A DNA stretch of 64,000 bases from Plantago ovata (Eukaryota > Streptophyta > Magnoliopsida > Lamiales > Plantaginaceae): contig CM051457.1 of the NCBI GenBank assembly GCA_028274465.1, positions 31,345,313 through 31,409,312 of the forward strand, in the 5' to 3' direction. Positions within the stretch are counted from its first letter, which is position 1. Each line of letters starts with the position of its first letter. Shown here piece by piece: positions 22,818 to 34,439 of this stretch. Both the position numbers and the translations under genes were made by a program. Under the pieces are notes generated by a model. It worked only from the letters and a program-made list of their open reading frames with translations, ran no database searches and was not told the DNA's origin.

Positions 22818-25260
22818 CTACAAGAAAAACGCAGTTTAGTGACGCTCCTATGCGTCACTAAACTGCCCCCCATGCATCGCTAAACGCCTTAGCGATGCTT
22901 TAGCGACGCATAGAAAATGCGTCGCTAAACGCGTGGTCGCTAATTGGCGAGGCGACACATGGGGTCAAGCGTCGCTAATTTAGCGACCATTATATGGGTC
23001 GCTAAATTAGCGACCCATTTTTGGGTCGCTAATTTAGCGACCCATAGAACCATGCGTCGCTAAATCGGTCAACAGATTTAGCGACACATGAGGCTATGCG
23101 TCGCAAGTTTTGTTGACTTTTTAGCAACGCATGGGTCTATGCGTCGCTAAATTGGCAGAAAAAAAATTTTCCTTTTTACCCATTCATTTCATTTTCCAAT
23201 TGTACCTGCTTTAGAAGATATTAATTCACAAAACACAAAATAATATATAAAAGTCCGAATCTTTTCGAATAGCATAAAAGCATCATGAAATATTATCCGT
23301 ACACATAGTTGGCAAAGTACTAAAAATTCTAACAGAAAATGTTATCCGATCCGTACTAATAGTAGGCAAATGTATCAACAAAAGTAGTACATATATGATC
23401 AAGAAGGAGGAGGTTGTGGATGCATCGCGTTGAACTTCTGGAAGAGAAGTGCCATCTGTGCCTCATGTGCCTCCATTTGTGCCTTCTGTGCCTCCACTTG
23501 TACCTTCTGTGCCTCCATTTGTGCCTTATGTGCCTCCACCTCTGCCTTCAGCATCGCATTCTGCTCCTCCAGATCCGCTTGTTTCTTAGCCATCTCCTCC
23601 CTAAGCAACCTCTGCGACTCCTAGAGTGAGTCGTACTCATGAAGAGACTGGCGTGATCCACGGGAGCTGCTAGTAGGAGGAGGAGGAGCAACAATAGGCC
23701 CCATACTCCCCAACCCATAGACATCCCCCCTCGAGTCGGAGGGTTGATCTCAAGAAAGATGGCATTGAGCTCCTCAATGGTGAGGTCTTGATCCTTTATC
23801 CTATGCTGGTACGCAACCTGAAATGGTAAAATAGAGGTGGCATTAGCTAGTGACATGGGTAGGTATTATATATTCAAAATGACATATAACACACAAATAA
23901 ATTTACTTACAGCAATACGCCCAACCCTGTCAGATGTCCACTTATTGGCACCCCACTTAGCTTTCTCAAAGTAATACCAGTATGTGTGGACCTCCTCAGT
24001 ATCCAAATCCATTTGTAAAGAACATATCAATTTTCAACCAGTATTGTCTTATGAATAACTACAAAAAGTGTTACACAAGACTGGATATACTAACCGAATC
24101 AGCATAAGATGTGGCAATGGATTGAGATCCACAATGATGGATGGACACACCCTTTCCATCAGCAGGCGCAGAACGTCGGTTCTTGTTGTTCTTCAGTGCT
24201 AGAGCTCTCACCTTTTCTTGCTTCCAGTACCTGCACCAATCCAAGTACTCTGACGTCTCCATCCATTTAGGCTTCCCCATTTTCTTCCAACGGTTGATCT
24301 TGTTCTTGTAAGTATTACTTCCCAATTTGTTGAAGCTGTACCATAAAGGTGGTAGCAGCTTGACGGTGAAGTAGTATGATTTCTTCAACATTTAAACAAC
24401 ATACACATGCCATGGTGAATTCATCAACATATCACCCAAGTCCATGAACAACAAAATACAAACATAGCAAATTCATTGGTGACTAACATATCACCCAGTT
24501 CATAATCAACACAATGCAACCATAGTACGTACATTCATCCGGTGACTAACATATCACCCAAGTCAATGAACAACACATTACAACCACAACACATGTGACT
24601 AACATATCACCCAAGGTCCTGTGCAAACTACAATCCAAACATAACACCTTCATAGGTGTGTACAAAAACATATGAACTTACCTGCAGCTCCTCAAAGTAG
24701 TACATCCTCAAGTGGTCTGGGATGTGGCTCCACTTATCGCCACCCTCTTCAGGTTTCACCATCCTCCCATCGATGATCTTACTCAAGGCCCTAGCAGATG
24801 AGCCAGGGTACAACCTGTTTAAAAATATAGTAAAAAACATAAGAGAAGTTATGTGTGTATATAATGATACATTTAAATGAAATGAAGCAAAGTTATAAAG
24901 AGTCACAATACTTACTTCGAGCCATTTGGGTACATAATGGGCTTCCGATCCCACTTCGCTCCCCTCGTCAAAGTCAAAGGATGACAGTCATCATCAGGTA
25001 AATCGTCCCAAGGATGCGTGTTCGATCCACGACTGGATTGTGTCGTCTCAAACACATGGCTCGGCCTAGACTCTGTCTCTGAATCATCCCCCTCAGACTC
25101 AGTACAATGTGATCCATAAGACGGATCATCTCCCTCAGATGGCGGAGAAGGCTCACGTGCACTGCGCTCCCGACTCTTCGCCACGTATGGCCTCTTCTGT
25201 CGTGGCATCTGAAAAATAAGACATGGAACAAATGCAAAGATCTGGAGTCAGTACACAATT
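22818..25260 (-). mobile_element. CACTA element 2, left end and Transposase_24-type gene (right end missing)
   Basis: The terminus CACTACAAGAAAAACGCAG at 22818 is the canonical plant CACTA inverted repeat. The subterminal zone to about 23155 is packed with 'tttagcgacgcat' and its complement 'atgcgtcgctaaa', the usual transposase-binding array. A decayed accessory gene runs on the minus strand inward from 25208. I could not find a matching right terminus or subterminal array downstream to 29 kb, so the right end, and any TnpD-type DDE transposase, is lost. The stated right limit is the last element-like coding DNA. Confidence 0.75.
23399..25208 (-). pseudogene. CACTA accessory gene of the plant Transposase_24 (Ptta/En/Spm) type, decayed
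   Basis: Exons on the minus strand: 25208-24916, 24814-24682, 24382-24095, about 24022-23911 (acceptor unclear) and 23817 onward. The N-terminus is acidic and Ser/Glu-rich. The middle has W-x-x-x-P-x-x-L-R-x-x-Y-F and then the N-R-W-K-K and K-N-N-K-N-R-R segments typical of Transposase_24, the plant En/Spm-associated protein. The C-terminus is a coiled coil of repeated E-A-Q-K-A-Q-M heptads (about 23410-23560). It is broken by a 1-nt frame change at a six-base C run (23725-23730) and then by an in-frame TAG. These proteins accompany the DDE transposase; the role here is lost. Confidence 0.68.
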
Positions 25261-25777
25261 TACCAAATAGAATTTAAATAGATCTGGAGTCAATACAATT
25301 TACCAAAGATTTGGAGTCAGTACACAATCCGATACTCCCATAGACACTTAAATAGAATTTACCAAATGGTTTCTCGGCTGGGTATGCCAGTGTCCATCAT
25401 GAATAACCAAGCTATTCGCAGCAGTGAGAACTACTACATCCTCGAAGGACCTGATGCAACACATGCTAGTCTCTATCGCATCATTGATATCCCATATCTC
25501 AATGACCATCAACTAGTGGCTAATTTTAGGACTTAAGTTCTGACACACAAGCTCCCACTAACTTGGTGATTATCTTTAGTCCTTGGGAACATCTTACAGA
25601 ATAATTTAAACAACCAAATAATCTATTCGGTAAATGTAATGCCAATTGTATTTATGTATTCTTAAATAAATATAATATAAATAAATACCAATAAGCTGAA
25701 TGCGGTAAAGTACATATCGTCTTGAATGTTTGTTGTCTCCCGAACATATATACTTTCAGCATCCTACCATAAAATCT

Positions 25778-26044
25778 TCAATTTTTAGATCTCTTGATGG
25801 AAAACTTTAGATCCTTGATTGTCAACAACATCATCATGGTCATCTTCGTAGCCTTTTCTTGCTCTTCAATGACTTCTTTGATAAACTGTTTCTGCTCTTC
25901 TATAGGAAAAAGTCCATTTTTTCCATAAATATTTTCATCCATGCCATAATCTCCAAAGTAGATAAGACTATTGCTAGATGAAACTTGATCCGTTTTTTTT
26001 CTTTCACCTCTTTCTTTCCGCTTGAAAATTTTCCAGATACCCAT
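25778..26044 (-). CDS. hypothetical small protein (88 aa)
   Basis: An 88-codon open frame begins at the ATG at 26044 (M-G-I-W-K-I-F-K-R-K-E-R-G-E-R-K-K). It is basic at the N-terminus and contains a Glu/Lys-rich probable helix in the middle (E-E-Q-K-Q-F-I-K-E-V-I-E-E-Q-E-K) and a basic C-terminus. A TATATATA stretch lies about 90-100 bp upstream at about 26137-26146, a sensible core-promoter distance. I recognise no family and see no introns. It may be a lineage-specific gene or chance. Confidence 0.3.
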   Translation of the reverse strand: MGIWKIFKRKERGERKKTDQVSSSNSLIYFGDYGMDENIYGKNGLFPIEEQKQFIKEVIEEQEKATKMTMMMLLTIKDLKFSIKRSKN

Positions 26045-26219
26045 GTTGATGCAAGACAATTTTAATATCTAAGTAGGTATATGTAAATTTATGTGTGAGT
26101 ATGTTCTTGAATGTCAATTGTAAATAATATGTGAATATATATAAGGATGAATGAGATTTATTTTCTTTTCCTTTTACTTTAGTTAGAAAAAAGATTAAAA
26201 AAAGAATAAATTGCACATT

Positions 26220-28500
26220 CTTTTAGCTATGTATTGGTTGTAAAAATAAATATTTTTTTATGCCATTATATATTACCTTCTCAATTAAATAACTTTAGGA
26301 TGATTTGCTTCTAAATATATTAAAGTTTCAAAATATTAAAGTGCACACGCTTATTTTTATAGGATTACATGTATTAATTAGTTACATACAAAAAATATGT
26401 AGATTGGCAAAATCCTAGGATATGAAAGTGAAAGTCCAAAGGTTTCAAACAATATTGTCTTGACTATTGACTAGACAGTTAAGTCAACAGTGCCGATAAC
26501 ATTGATTACTACAGTAATGAAATAATTTAATTTTACCTTTATTCACACTAATTAATTGTAGTTGTTTTTCTTGATCATGTTCATGTGATAATAGTATGAA
26601 AGCGTCATGGAGTCTGAAAGAGCATTGAAATCCATATTTCAAGAAGATAACTTGGCACAGAAGATCTTCCGAGACTGTACTTTTCTTACTCGAGACATAT
26701 ATTGAATATTCTAGAACATTAAGTATATGAGAACATTAAGTATATGGCTACCAATTTAAATACAACTTGGAGTCTTGGAGTTTGAAGAAAGTCGATATAG
26801 TTGGATATATTTATATAAACTATATATATTTTGTACTTGAACAAAAGAAGATTCAATTGAACCTGGACTATAAACATGACTAAAGAACAATGAATGATGT
26901 TCTGAAAATGAAATGTATCTAAATGTGTGTGGCATAGTTACTTATAATTAGAGTCCTTTACTTAAAGAACAAGAGTTGACAAGTCGGAGAACGATTAGGA
27001 GATAGCAACAATATATTATTTATTCAATCAAGACATACATCAAACACCTGGATTCTTCTCTATTGGACAAAATTAACACTAAGAATACCATCAAGAAAAC
27101 AAATAAACTTCGAGCCATCAAGACATAGAGCAACCTAAACTGTGTGACCTAGTTACTTATGATTACATCTTCCATAGCTTGTTGTTTTCTTCCTTTCAAA
27201 TTTTTATCTATTTGATCTAGTCCTTGTCGACAGAATATTTCTAGGATTAGCTAGACTAGTTACAATCGAAATTGTAAAAACTTCTAATTAAGCTTTCGCT
27301 TGTGATAGTTTAGAGCTAGATTTCCTCTACTTAGTAGATATTTTGCCATGAGGCTGGTTGCGATAAATTCATATTCTTTCACTTTTAATTCCGGTGCTTA
27401 AGTTTTTTGATATTTTTATATATTCTGCATGCATATCACTCTTGCAGACATGGTTGAGTCATTAGTGAGCTCAACATTTAGTCACATATTATTGTGTTTT
27501 GCTGGTAACAGATCAGATTCGTACGAATTTCAAAAAGTATCTACATATATCATTCATACTTTCTTGTATCGTGGATCAATGAATATGGATAGTGATCATG
27601 AAGCATTCCTATATATACCCTAAAAATACGCTACTTTCTAAAGCAGACAAAAAAGGCGCATACCATAAAATGTATGTGAGTTTTTTAATGCAGTTTTTCT
27701 CCCAATCTAGATTCATCTCACAATATTTGCCAGAATTCCACCATAGATTCTTTTAGATTGACATCAGCGGAATCTAATGACATTAAAACAGTATGAATTA
27801 GGTTAAAAAGAAAAAATCCTATCGAACTTGCTTTTAGCTATTTTGAAGTTTTCATGAATTTCAATAAGTCAGTCTCCCTCCCTCCCTCCGCATTTTACTT
27901 GTTCTTAACTTGTATTGCATGCATGTTTCTACTTTATTATTGTTTTAATCACAATTGCGATAGTTATAAAAGTATTGTGATAGTTTTAATAAGCAATGTT
28001 ACAGTTCTTAACTTGTATTGCATGTTTTTACTATAGTGTAGTTAACAAGTATTGTGATAGTTTTGATAATTTTAATAAGGGGTTATTATATTTGGTACCC
28101 CTGCTATTTTCATCAATTATAGATTAGTCCACCTATACTATTAATTACATAACCACCCTTACTAAATAAACCTAATTACTGATGAACCCACGAATTTGAC
28201 TTTATGCGCTCTTAGGCCTGAAAATGACAATTTCGCCCCTGCCGGAATTTATGATTCTGAAAAAGTCCAAACAACATGAAGTTTCGTTTATTACAAATTC
28301 ACCCCAAATGTTTTAATTTTTACAATATTAACACAAACAATTTAGAAATTAACCCACATAATTTAGTTATACTTCAAAATAGTCTAAAAAATTATTTTAA
28401 AACAAACCCCTATAAAATTTGAATTTCAAAATGAGTCCTAAATATTATTTTTTTACTTTTCTTTTATTTTTTTCTTTATTAAAGAAATATAAATAATACT
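26220..28500. other. intergenic, no supported gene
   Basis: This is AT-rich sequence without recognisable coding. Short plus-strand frames at 27429 and 27854 lack family signal. Around 28080-28280 the text 'ttatatttggtacccctgctattttcatcaattatagattagtccacc' has the look of a dispersed non-coding repeat. A-run plus G12 homopolymers lie at about 28506-28528. Confidence 0.4.
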
Positions 28501-28547
28501 AAATTTAAAAAAAAAGGGGGGGGGGGGAGGAAGAAGATGAACAGTAA

Positions 28548-28601
28548 CTCCGATCGGAGCTTAAAAGCTCCGATCGGAGTACACAGCTCCGATTGGAGCT
28601 G
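28548..28601. repeat. cluster of self-complementary CTCCGATCGGAG words
   Basis: CTCCGATCGGAGC, a 6-base loop and GCTCCGATCGGAG (28548-28579) make a perfect 13-bp hairpin in which each arm is itself palindromic. A third, slightly diverged palindrome (CAGCTCCGATTGGAGCTG) follows at 28584-28601, and a weaker one at about 28607-28624. It sits next to a poly-A/poly-G run and about 640 bp upstream of the PPR gene. The function is unknown. Confidence 0.7.
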
Positions 28602-29225
28602 TGCAAAGCTTCAACCGGAGCTTTGTTAAGGGCTGTTTGGATGTGAAGAAATGAGGTGAGAGAGTACGCCGGAGTCAATGTCATCCGATCACCTCAGTTT
28701 ATTTGTAATTGTTTGTGATAGTTGGGTCCAGATGCAAATTAAGTTCGTGTTTAATGGGGTACCAAACGTAATTATGTCTTTTAATTAATAAACATTGTTA
28801 TTACTCTTCTTAACTTGCATTAAAATATTTCTGATTTGAATTTAGAAATTGGTTCATGAATATTTTAATGAGAATTGTTATGGTTTTAACCAGTTTAGTG
28901 AATGTTTAATTTATACTTGTGAATATTTTAAGCAAGTGCTAATGATGTAAGATTTCCAGAGGGCATGACTGTAATAAAACGAGAAGAGTCACTAACTAAT
29001 GGTGTATAAAAGACAGTACAATGAACTTGGCTTCTCTGTCAATATGTCATTGAAAAGATAAAAAAAAAAAAAAAAAATCACATCGTCACTTAAAACTATC
29101 ACGTAAATGGGTTAAAACCATCACCTAATTCCTTAAAACTCTTAACTGTGTCGTTTTGGGATGAAAATAAGATGAGCTAAAGTTTTAAATATTTAGTCTG
29201 AAAATAGCATAATCCCAAAAAACAA

Positions 29226-31144
29226 ATGGCTATGTCCTGCTTGTGCCTCTCATCATCATCTTCACCAACGAACTTAACCGTCACTCCTCAATCTCCAAAA
29301 CCTTCAAACTCAACTCTCAAACCTCCCTCCAAATCACCAAAATTAGACGAAGCCCTTCACCATTTACTCCACCAAAAACCCAAAACACCCAATCTCCTCC
29401 ACTCCTACACCACTTTCTTACACTCCTGCATTTCATCAAAATCCTTCCACCATGGCAAAACACTCTACCTTCACCTCCTCAACTCAGAACACAACCTCCT
29501 CAACAACCCCACTTTGAAATCCAAGTTCGTTACTCTCTTCTCCGCCTGCGGCCAACTGGACGAGGCCAGTAAAGCCTTCAGGCATGGATTTGACCAGACA
29601 GGTTTCGTCCCCGAGTCGGTTTTCGCCGCGATGGCGATTGGGTTCTCGAAAAACGGCAGGTCTAAGGAAGCATTGCTGGTTACTGTGAGATGTTGTCGCG
29701 GGGCGTTAAGCCTGGGAATTTTTCGTTTTCGGTTGCGCTCAAGGCTTGCTCTGGTTTGAATGAGTTTGGGATTGGGAGAGGTGTACATGCCCAGATTGTG
29801 AAGGCCAATGAGGAGCCTGATCAAGTCGTGTATAATGCAATCTTGAAGTTTTACAGTGAATGTGGGAGTTTTGAGGATGTGCTGAAGGTGTTTGATGAAA
29901 TGCCTGAGAGAAATGTTGCCACCTGGAACGCGTTGGTTTCGGGTTTTTTAAAGAAGGATCAGGTGTTTGAGGCTTTTGATACGTTTAGGAAAATGCAGAG
30001 GATGGAGGTCGGGTTTACGTGGGTTAGTTTGACTACGATATTGGCGGTCTGTGCACGTTTCACGGCGTTTTATATTGGGAAAGAGGTGCATGGGCAAATT
30101 GTGAAATCTGCGGAGAGACCGGATACTTTGGTGATTAACTCGGTTTTGGATATGTATGCTAAATGTGGAGAGATGGTGTATTGTAGAAATGTGTTTAATT
30201 CGATGGATTTTAAGGATTTGACGTCGTGGAATACTGTGATCAATGGCTATGCGATCAATGGATTTATGGTGGAAGCTCTGGCAGTATTTGAGGAGATGGT
30301 TGAGGCAGGGTTTAAGCCTGATGAGGTGACGTTTATCTCGTTGTTGTCGGGTTGTAGTCATACTGGAATGGAAAATGAATGTCGTGTGCTCTTTGATCGA
30401 ATGAGGTTAGAGTTTGGAATCAAACCTAGAGTGGAGCATTATGCTTGTTTTGTGGATATGTTAGGTAGAGCTGGTAAAACTGAGGAAGCACTTGAGTTGG
30501 TGAAGAAAATGCCTATGAAACCTAGTGCGAGTATTTGGGGATCGCTGTTTAACTCTTGTCGAATGTTTGGTCATGTATCACTTGCAGAAGGAATAGCAAA
30601 GATTTTGTTTAAAATTGAGCCTGAAAATCCTGGGAACTATGTAACACTGTCGAATATTTATGCAAATGCAGGAATGTGGGATGATGTCAAAGCGGTGAGA
30701 GAACTCATGGAGAAGAAGAAAATCAAGAAGGAAGCGGGTTGCAGCTGGGTTCGGATAAAAGATAGAGTATATAGCTTTCTGGCTGGTGGGGGTTCTGAAT
30801 TTCGTAATTCGGATGAGTTTAGGAGGATATGGGCCGAATTAGATGAACAAATGGAGAAACGTGGGTACAGACCTGATACGGGAGTTGTTCTTCATGACAT
30901 AACCGAGGAAATGAAGGTTGAATGGGTTTGTGGTCATAGTGAAAGGCTTGCGACAGTATTTTCGTTGATCCAGACGGGCTCTGGACTGCCAATAAGGATC
31001 ACGAAGAATCTCCGTGTTTGTCCAGATTGTCATACTTGGATGAAGTTTGCATCTGAAGTATGCCAGAGAAAGATTATCTTAAGAGACACTAATCGGTTCC
31101 ACCATTTTGAGGAAGGAAATTGCTCTTGCAATGACTATTGGTGA
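29226..31144 (+). CDS. PPR protein of the PLS-DYW class, organelle RNA editing factor (639 aa apart from one frameshift)
   Basis: An intronless gene, as usual for the family. The N-terminus is Ser/Pro/Thr-rich (transit-peptide-like). From about residue 55 onward tandem PLS-type pentatricopeptide motifs are visible, for example V-H-A-Q-I-V-K, N-A-I-L-K-F-Y-S-E-C-G, F-D-E-M-P-E-R-N-V-A-T-W-N-A-L and N-S-V-L-D-M-Y-A-K-C-G. Next come the E/E+ region (G-C-S-W-V) and a complete DYW deaminase domain: H-S-E-R-L-A with its catalytic Glu, C-P-D-C-H, C-S-C-N and the terminal D-Y-W. DYW proteins bind one or a few organellar transcripts and catalyse C-to-U editing. Overall resemblance is to the Arabidopsis At3g14330 (CREF3, a chloroplast editing factor) group; that orthology is from memory and tentative. 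One base is missing at a TT near 29680-29681, shifting the frame between the first 154 codons and the rest. Confidence 0.88.
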
Positions 31145-32048
31145 TTAGGTCATATTGAATACTGATAAGATAACATACAGAACCACGGACCATCAACCGC
31201 TTGCAAATATCAAACCTGTGATTCAAGTAGCTGGACAACTCTGCCAACATTGATTATTACAGCAGTCAGATTCTGATCTCGTGTTGTGATCGAGGCTTGG
31301 GTCCATCTTCCGTACAGAAGAACCTCATGTAAATACCATGGTACGATACTACCTTTTCAACTTTGTTAAAAATGTTCTGTTTTAGTCCTCTTCCTTCGTA
31401 TATGATAAGATCTTCTAGACTGCTTGGATCATTTATGTTCATGGTTTAATAATGTGTATAAGTGTATTATATCATGTGTATTCTACTTCTGTTTTATTGC
31501 CATTTAAAAATAGCTATCTAAGAGAAAAAAACATGGCTCTCCCATACCTAATTTCTTGAAGACAGGACTTCCTTTTGCACTGTTAACAAGACTACCTCAA
31601 TCAACATTGTTCTATATGCAATAATATTCTTGTATGTGACAAGAGGAAATCACTACCATTTCGCTATGCACACGAGTGGAAATGAATGCAAAATGCCCAA
31701 TCCCTGCTCCATAAGGCTAGTTCTGTTAGCAAGGTAAAGAATCCTTGTTAACAAGATATAATGCCACCACTATTGAATTAAATTCTTCCACCATATGAAA
31801 CTGAAAGAAGGGCAAAGTGAAGTTTCATGTAGAGCGACAATATAAACACATTATAAACGCTAACAACAAGAACAAAATGACATTAAAGTCTGAATACTCA
31901 AATAAGAGGCCCCCTGCACTAATTGTATTGAGTGATGAACACTTCTTAATTGTAAGAGATGTTAGTGAATTTTACAAGTTACTTGGACGATATAGATATA
32001 GCATGACAGTGGAACATGTTCAATAATATTAGTAAGAAAAATGTTAAA
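31145..32048. other. PPR 3' flank, no further gene
   Basis: The first few hundred bases should hold the PPR 3' UTR. A plus-strand open frame at 31817-32026 shows no family resemblance. Nothing else was recognised up to the end of the GEX1 pseudogene. Confidence 0.4.
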
Positions 32049-33495
32049 CTACTTTGCATGAAAATGCCTAAAAACGCCTTCTGAGTCTATCTCCCCTGGA
32101 ACTTGAATTAGTAACTGGGACTTATCCTCCTCTTCCTCAACCAATGTCACCCTGGACTCTTCAGGCATCAAATAATCAGAATCCTGTAGCAAGTTAACAT
32201 CTTCTGATAAATCAGTATCAACCCACAAAGACCACCAATTATCTCACTATCTCTGTCCGTATCCCAAGACAATAATTCTCTGTACTCTTGCATGCGGTTA
32301 ACTTTCTCCATCAGTGTCATTAGTATTCTATGATTCATCATTTCATAGTCCCTACAGACAAGCAGCCAACATAATTATGAGAAATACCACGTTAATTGCC
32401 TCATCACTTGCTAGCCTTTCCTGCTGAACATTCGATTTCTCAAGTTACCACTATCTTTTGAATTTCTTACGAAGTGATAACATAATTTTATCTGCTTGCC
32501 TACTGACCAGTAAAGTGTTAATTTCGCTGCAACTATAAACGCTATGAAACTTGCTCATTTATAAAGAGGTTTTATACTACGATCACCTGTATGTAAAAAT
32601 GACATACAAGGATTGGACAGTCGCCAGGAGCCCGAAAAGCATTCTGACCCAATATATCATCCTTCCTTGCTGTTCAGCATTGACTGCCATGTACCACAAA
32701 ATACTCACCTCGGCAAGGAATGTTATATACAGTCCTGCAATAAAATTCATCACTAGTTAAATAAAACAATAGAAATTTTTTAAACTTTATGACAATCTTG
32801 AAGTTGGGACTCTGTTTATACCTAAATAGTCTGTGTCTCACATTGTATGCATGCTTTATGTCGATTAGCGTGAAGACAATAAAGATTGGAACTGAGTATA
32901 GAAACAGAGCAATCAAGACTCGTGATTCATAACAACTGCACTATGCTGCAAGGTAAATAGCTTATAGCTTATCTATGGCAACCAACATGGTCGATTGCTT
33001 TGCTTCAAATGCTTCCTGCAAGGATGTTACAATTCAAATTAGTGAAATTACTAACCAAGAATTGACAATATAATTAGAGGTAGAACTCACTAACCTGAGT
33101 TGCTAATATGAGTTTCGACTTCTCCACTAGATCATCATGAGACTGGTAATTCAGATCATTTTTGCAGAGTTACCCTATAGATAAGGTAAACATGAACATC
33201 AAGTGATGCATATTTGAGTAATTTATACTAAACTTGATTATAAAAGTATATAGATAAAGTTACCTACTCTCTTCTAGGGCCTTGGACTGGAATTTGGTGA
33301 GAAACTGAAGACCTTCAAAGATTTTGTTCTTCATCACCAAGAGTCTTTCACATCCTTCAAATATATTCTGGTAGCGGCTTGCCAGCAAGAATTTGGAGCG
33401 AGCATTTTATTCTTAGCAATATTGATTAGCCCAAGACCCTTCTGGTCATCATTAAGGGATTCCACGTCCGGATTTTGGAGCATTTTAGTTCTCAT
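32049..33495 (-). pseudogene. GEX1: GEX1 (GAMETE EXPRESSED 1, Kar5/Brambleberry family) pseudogene with internal deletion
   Basis: Blocks in order on the minus strand: Q-K-G-L-G-L-I-N-I-A-K-N-K-M-L-A-P-N-S-C-W-Q (about 33440-33375), Y-Q-N-I-F-E-G-C-E-R-L-L, then directly F-E-G-L-Q-F-L-T-K-F-Q-S-K-A-L-E-E-S-R (to about 33260). Next come E-A-F-E-A-K-Q-S (about 33010), S-R-V-L-I-A-L-F-L-Y-S-V (about 32920), V-R-M-L-F-G-L-L-A-T-V-Q-S-L (about 32610), and W-V-D-T-D-L-S-E-D, which leads to a stop at 32049. These match the N-terminal cysteine block and C-terminal transmembrane/tail blocks of plant GEX1, a nuclear-envelope protein needed for nuclear fusion in gametophyte and embryo. The central coiled-coil part (several hundred residues) is missing. 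There are frame changes after CWQ and in the tail, and an in-frame stop in A-I-D-K-L*. The signal peptide is also absent. Not functional as GEX1. Confidence 0.75.
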
Positions 33496-34156
33496 TCAAT
33501 CTGCAACCAAACAAGATACTCATAACAAAACATCCTAACTTAACCGTAACATCTGTAAAAATGTTTCACCAAATTAATGAAGGTGTCTGCAAAGAGCTAG
33601 AAATAATATTTTTTAGTACAAAGAACATATTCAACAATATATTGAACTTCGTCTACCAAGATCACACCAAGAGTGCTATGTACATTCGCTAAATAGAGAG
33701 TGCATAATTCTCCAAGTTGCAAGTAAGCAGAACTTACAGAAGCACAAGCAGGTATTCATAGGCACATAGATATAAGCACAGGCACATGGAATTAATATCC
33801 AAAATTCCAAATCTCTTAAAAAGCTTCCTGCAGTAGCCAATCAGTAAATTTAACCATGTTATAATTGCAGGAAAGCTATTTACTACCAGAATGTACAAGC
33901 ATTTATGTATGAGAACATAATTTAAATCACACCATGTGTGCCTAATTTGGATTTCTAATGAAAGTGGGCTTAAATGGAAGCCGTGAACTGAACATATTTG
34001 GTTAAGCATAACTAGGGTGTCATTGAAGCGTAAGCATATATGTAAATTATGTCATGTACTAACGTTCAATAAGCAGAGAGAGTACGAAAGAAATATTTGC
34101 ATGAAAACAGAAATCATACTCATACCCAGAAAAATATTATATATATGTACCTTCTA
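33496..34156. other. intergenic, no supported gene
   Basis: AT-rich spacer between the GEX1 pseudogene and the NLR remnant. A minus-strand open frame at 33734-34009 is Cys/Leu/Tyr-rich with no motif and looks fortuitous. Confidence 0.35.
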
Positions 34157-34390
34157 CTAATCACGTTTGTTGGACAGATAGGGAATGTGACTAATCTTGT
34201 GCCATTCTTCTCCCCTTCCCTTCTCACATCGCCTCCAAAGCTCTGGGCATTCGATGATAGAGAGTTTTCTGAGTTTTCCCAGATTTCTTATGCTGACTGG
34301 AAACGATACAAGCTTCGGGCAATGCTCGATGGACATGGAAGCAAGCGATGTCAAATTTCCCAACCAATCCGGCAGTGAGGTTAACTGAGA
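34157..34390 (-). pseudogene. NLR (NBS-LRR) 3' fragment: last LRRs and C-terminal tail
   Basis: The minus strand reads L-T-S-L-P-D-W-L-G-N-L-T-S-L, then L-S-I-I-E-C-P-E-L-W-R-R-C, and ends with G-E-E-W-H-K-I-S-H-I-P and a stop. This is the typical end of a CC-NBS-LRR resistance protein, where the last LRR is followed by C-P-x-L-x-x-R-C and W-x-K-I-x-H-I. The NB-ARC domain and most LRRs are absent on either side, so it is a remnant of about 70-80 codons. It abuts the first cystatin repeat unit. Confidence 0.72.
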
Positions 34391-34439
34391 GAATTTCCAT
34401 AGAAAATGAGTAAAATATTGACCATGTAATCAAGAAGCT

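Noticed and set aside
22840..23155. Regularly recurring 'tttagcgacgcat' words that look like an array of short repeats with spacers
   Set aside because: Not a CRISPR array: both orientations are mixed, spacing is irregular and they adjoin a CACTA terminus, so they are subterminal transposase-binding repeats.
23414..23629. Plus-strand Cys/Leu-rich open frames
   Set aside because: They are antisense to the Ala/Gln/Glu coiled-coil end of the CACTA Transposase_24 gene on the minus strand.
29243..30361. Several open frames overlapping the PPR gene on both strands
   Set aside because: Shadows of the PPR coding sequence; the real frame has PLS motifs and a full DYW domain.
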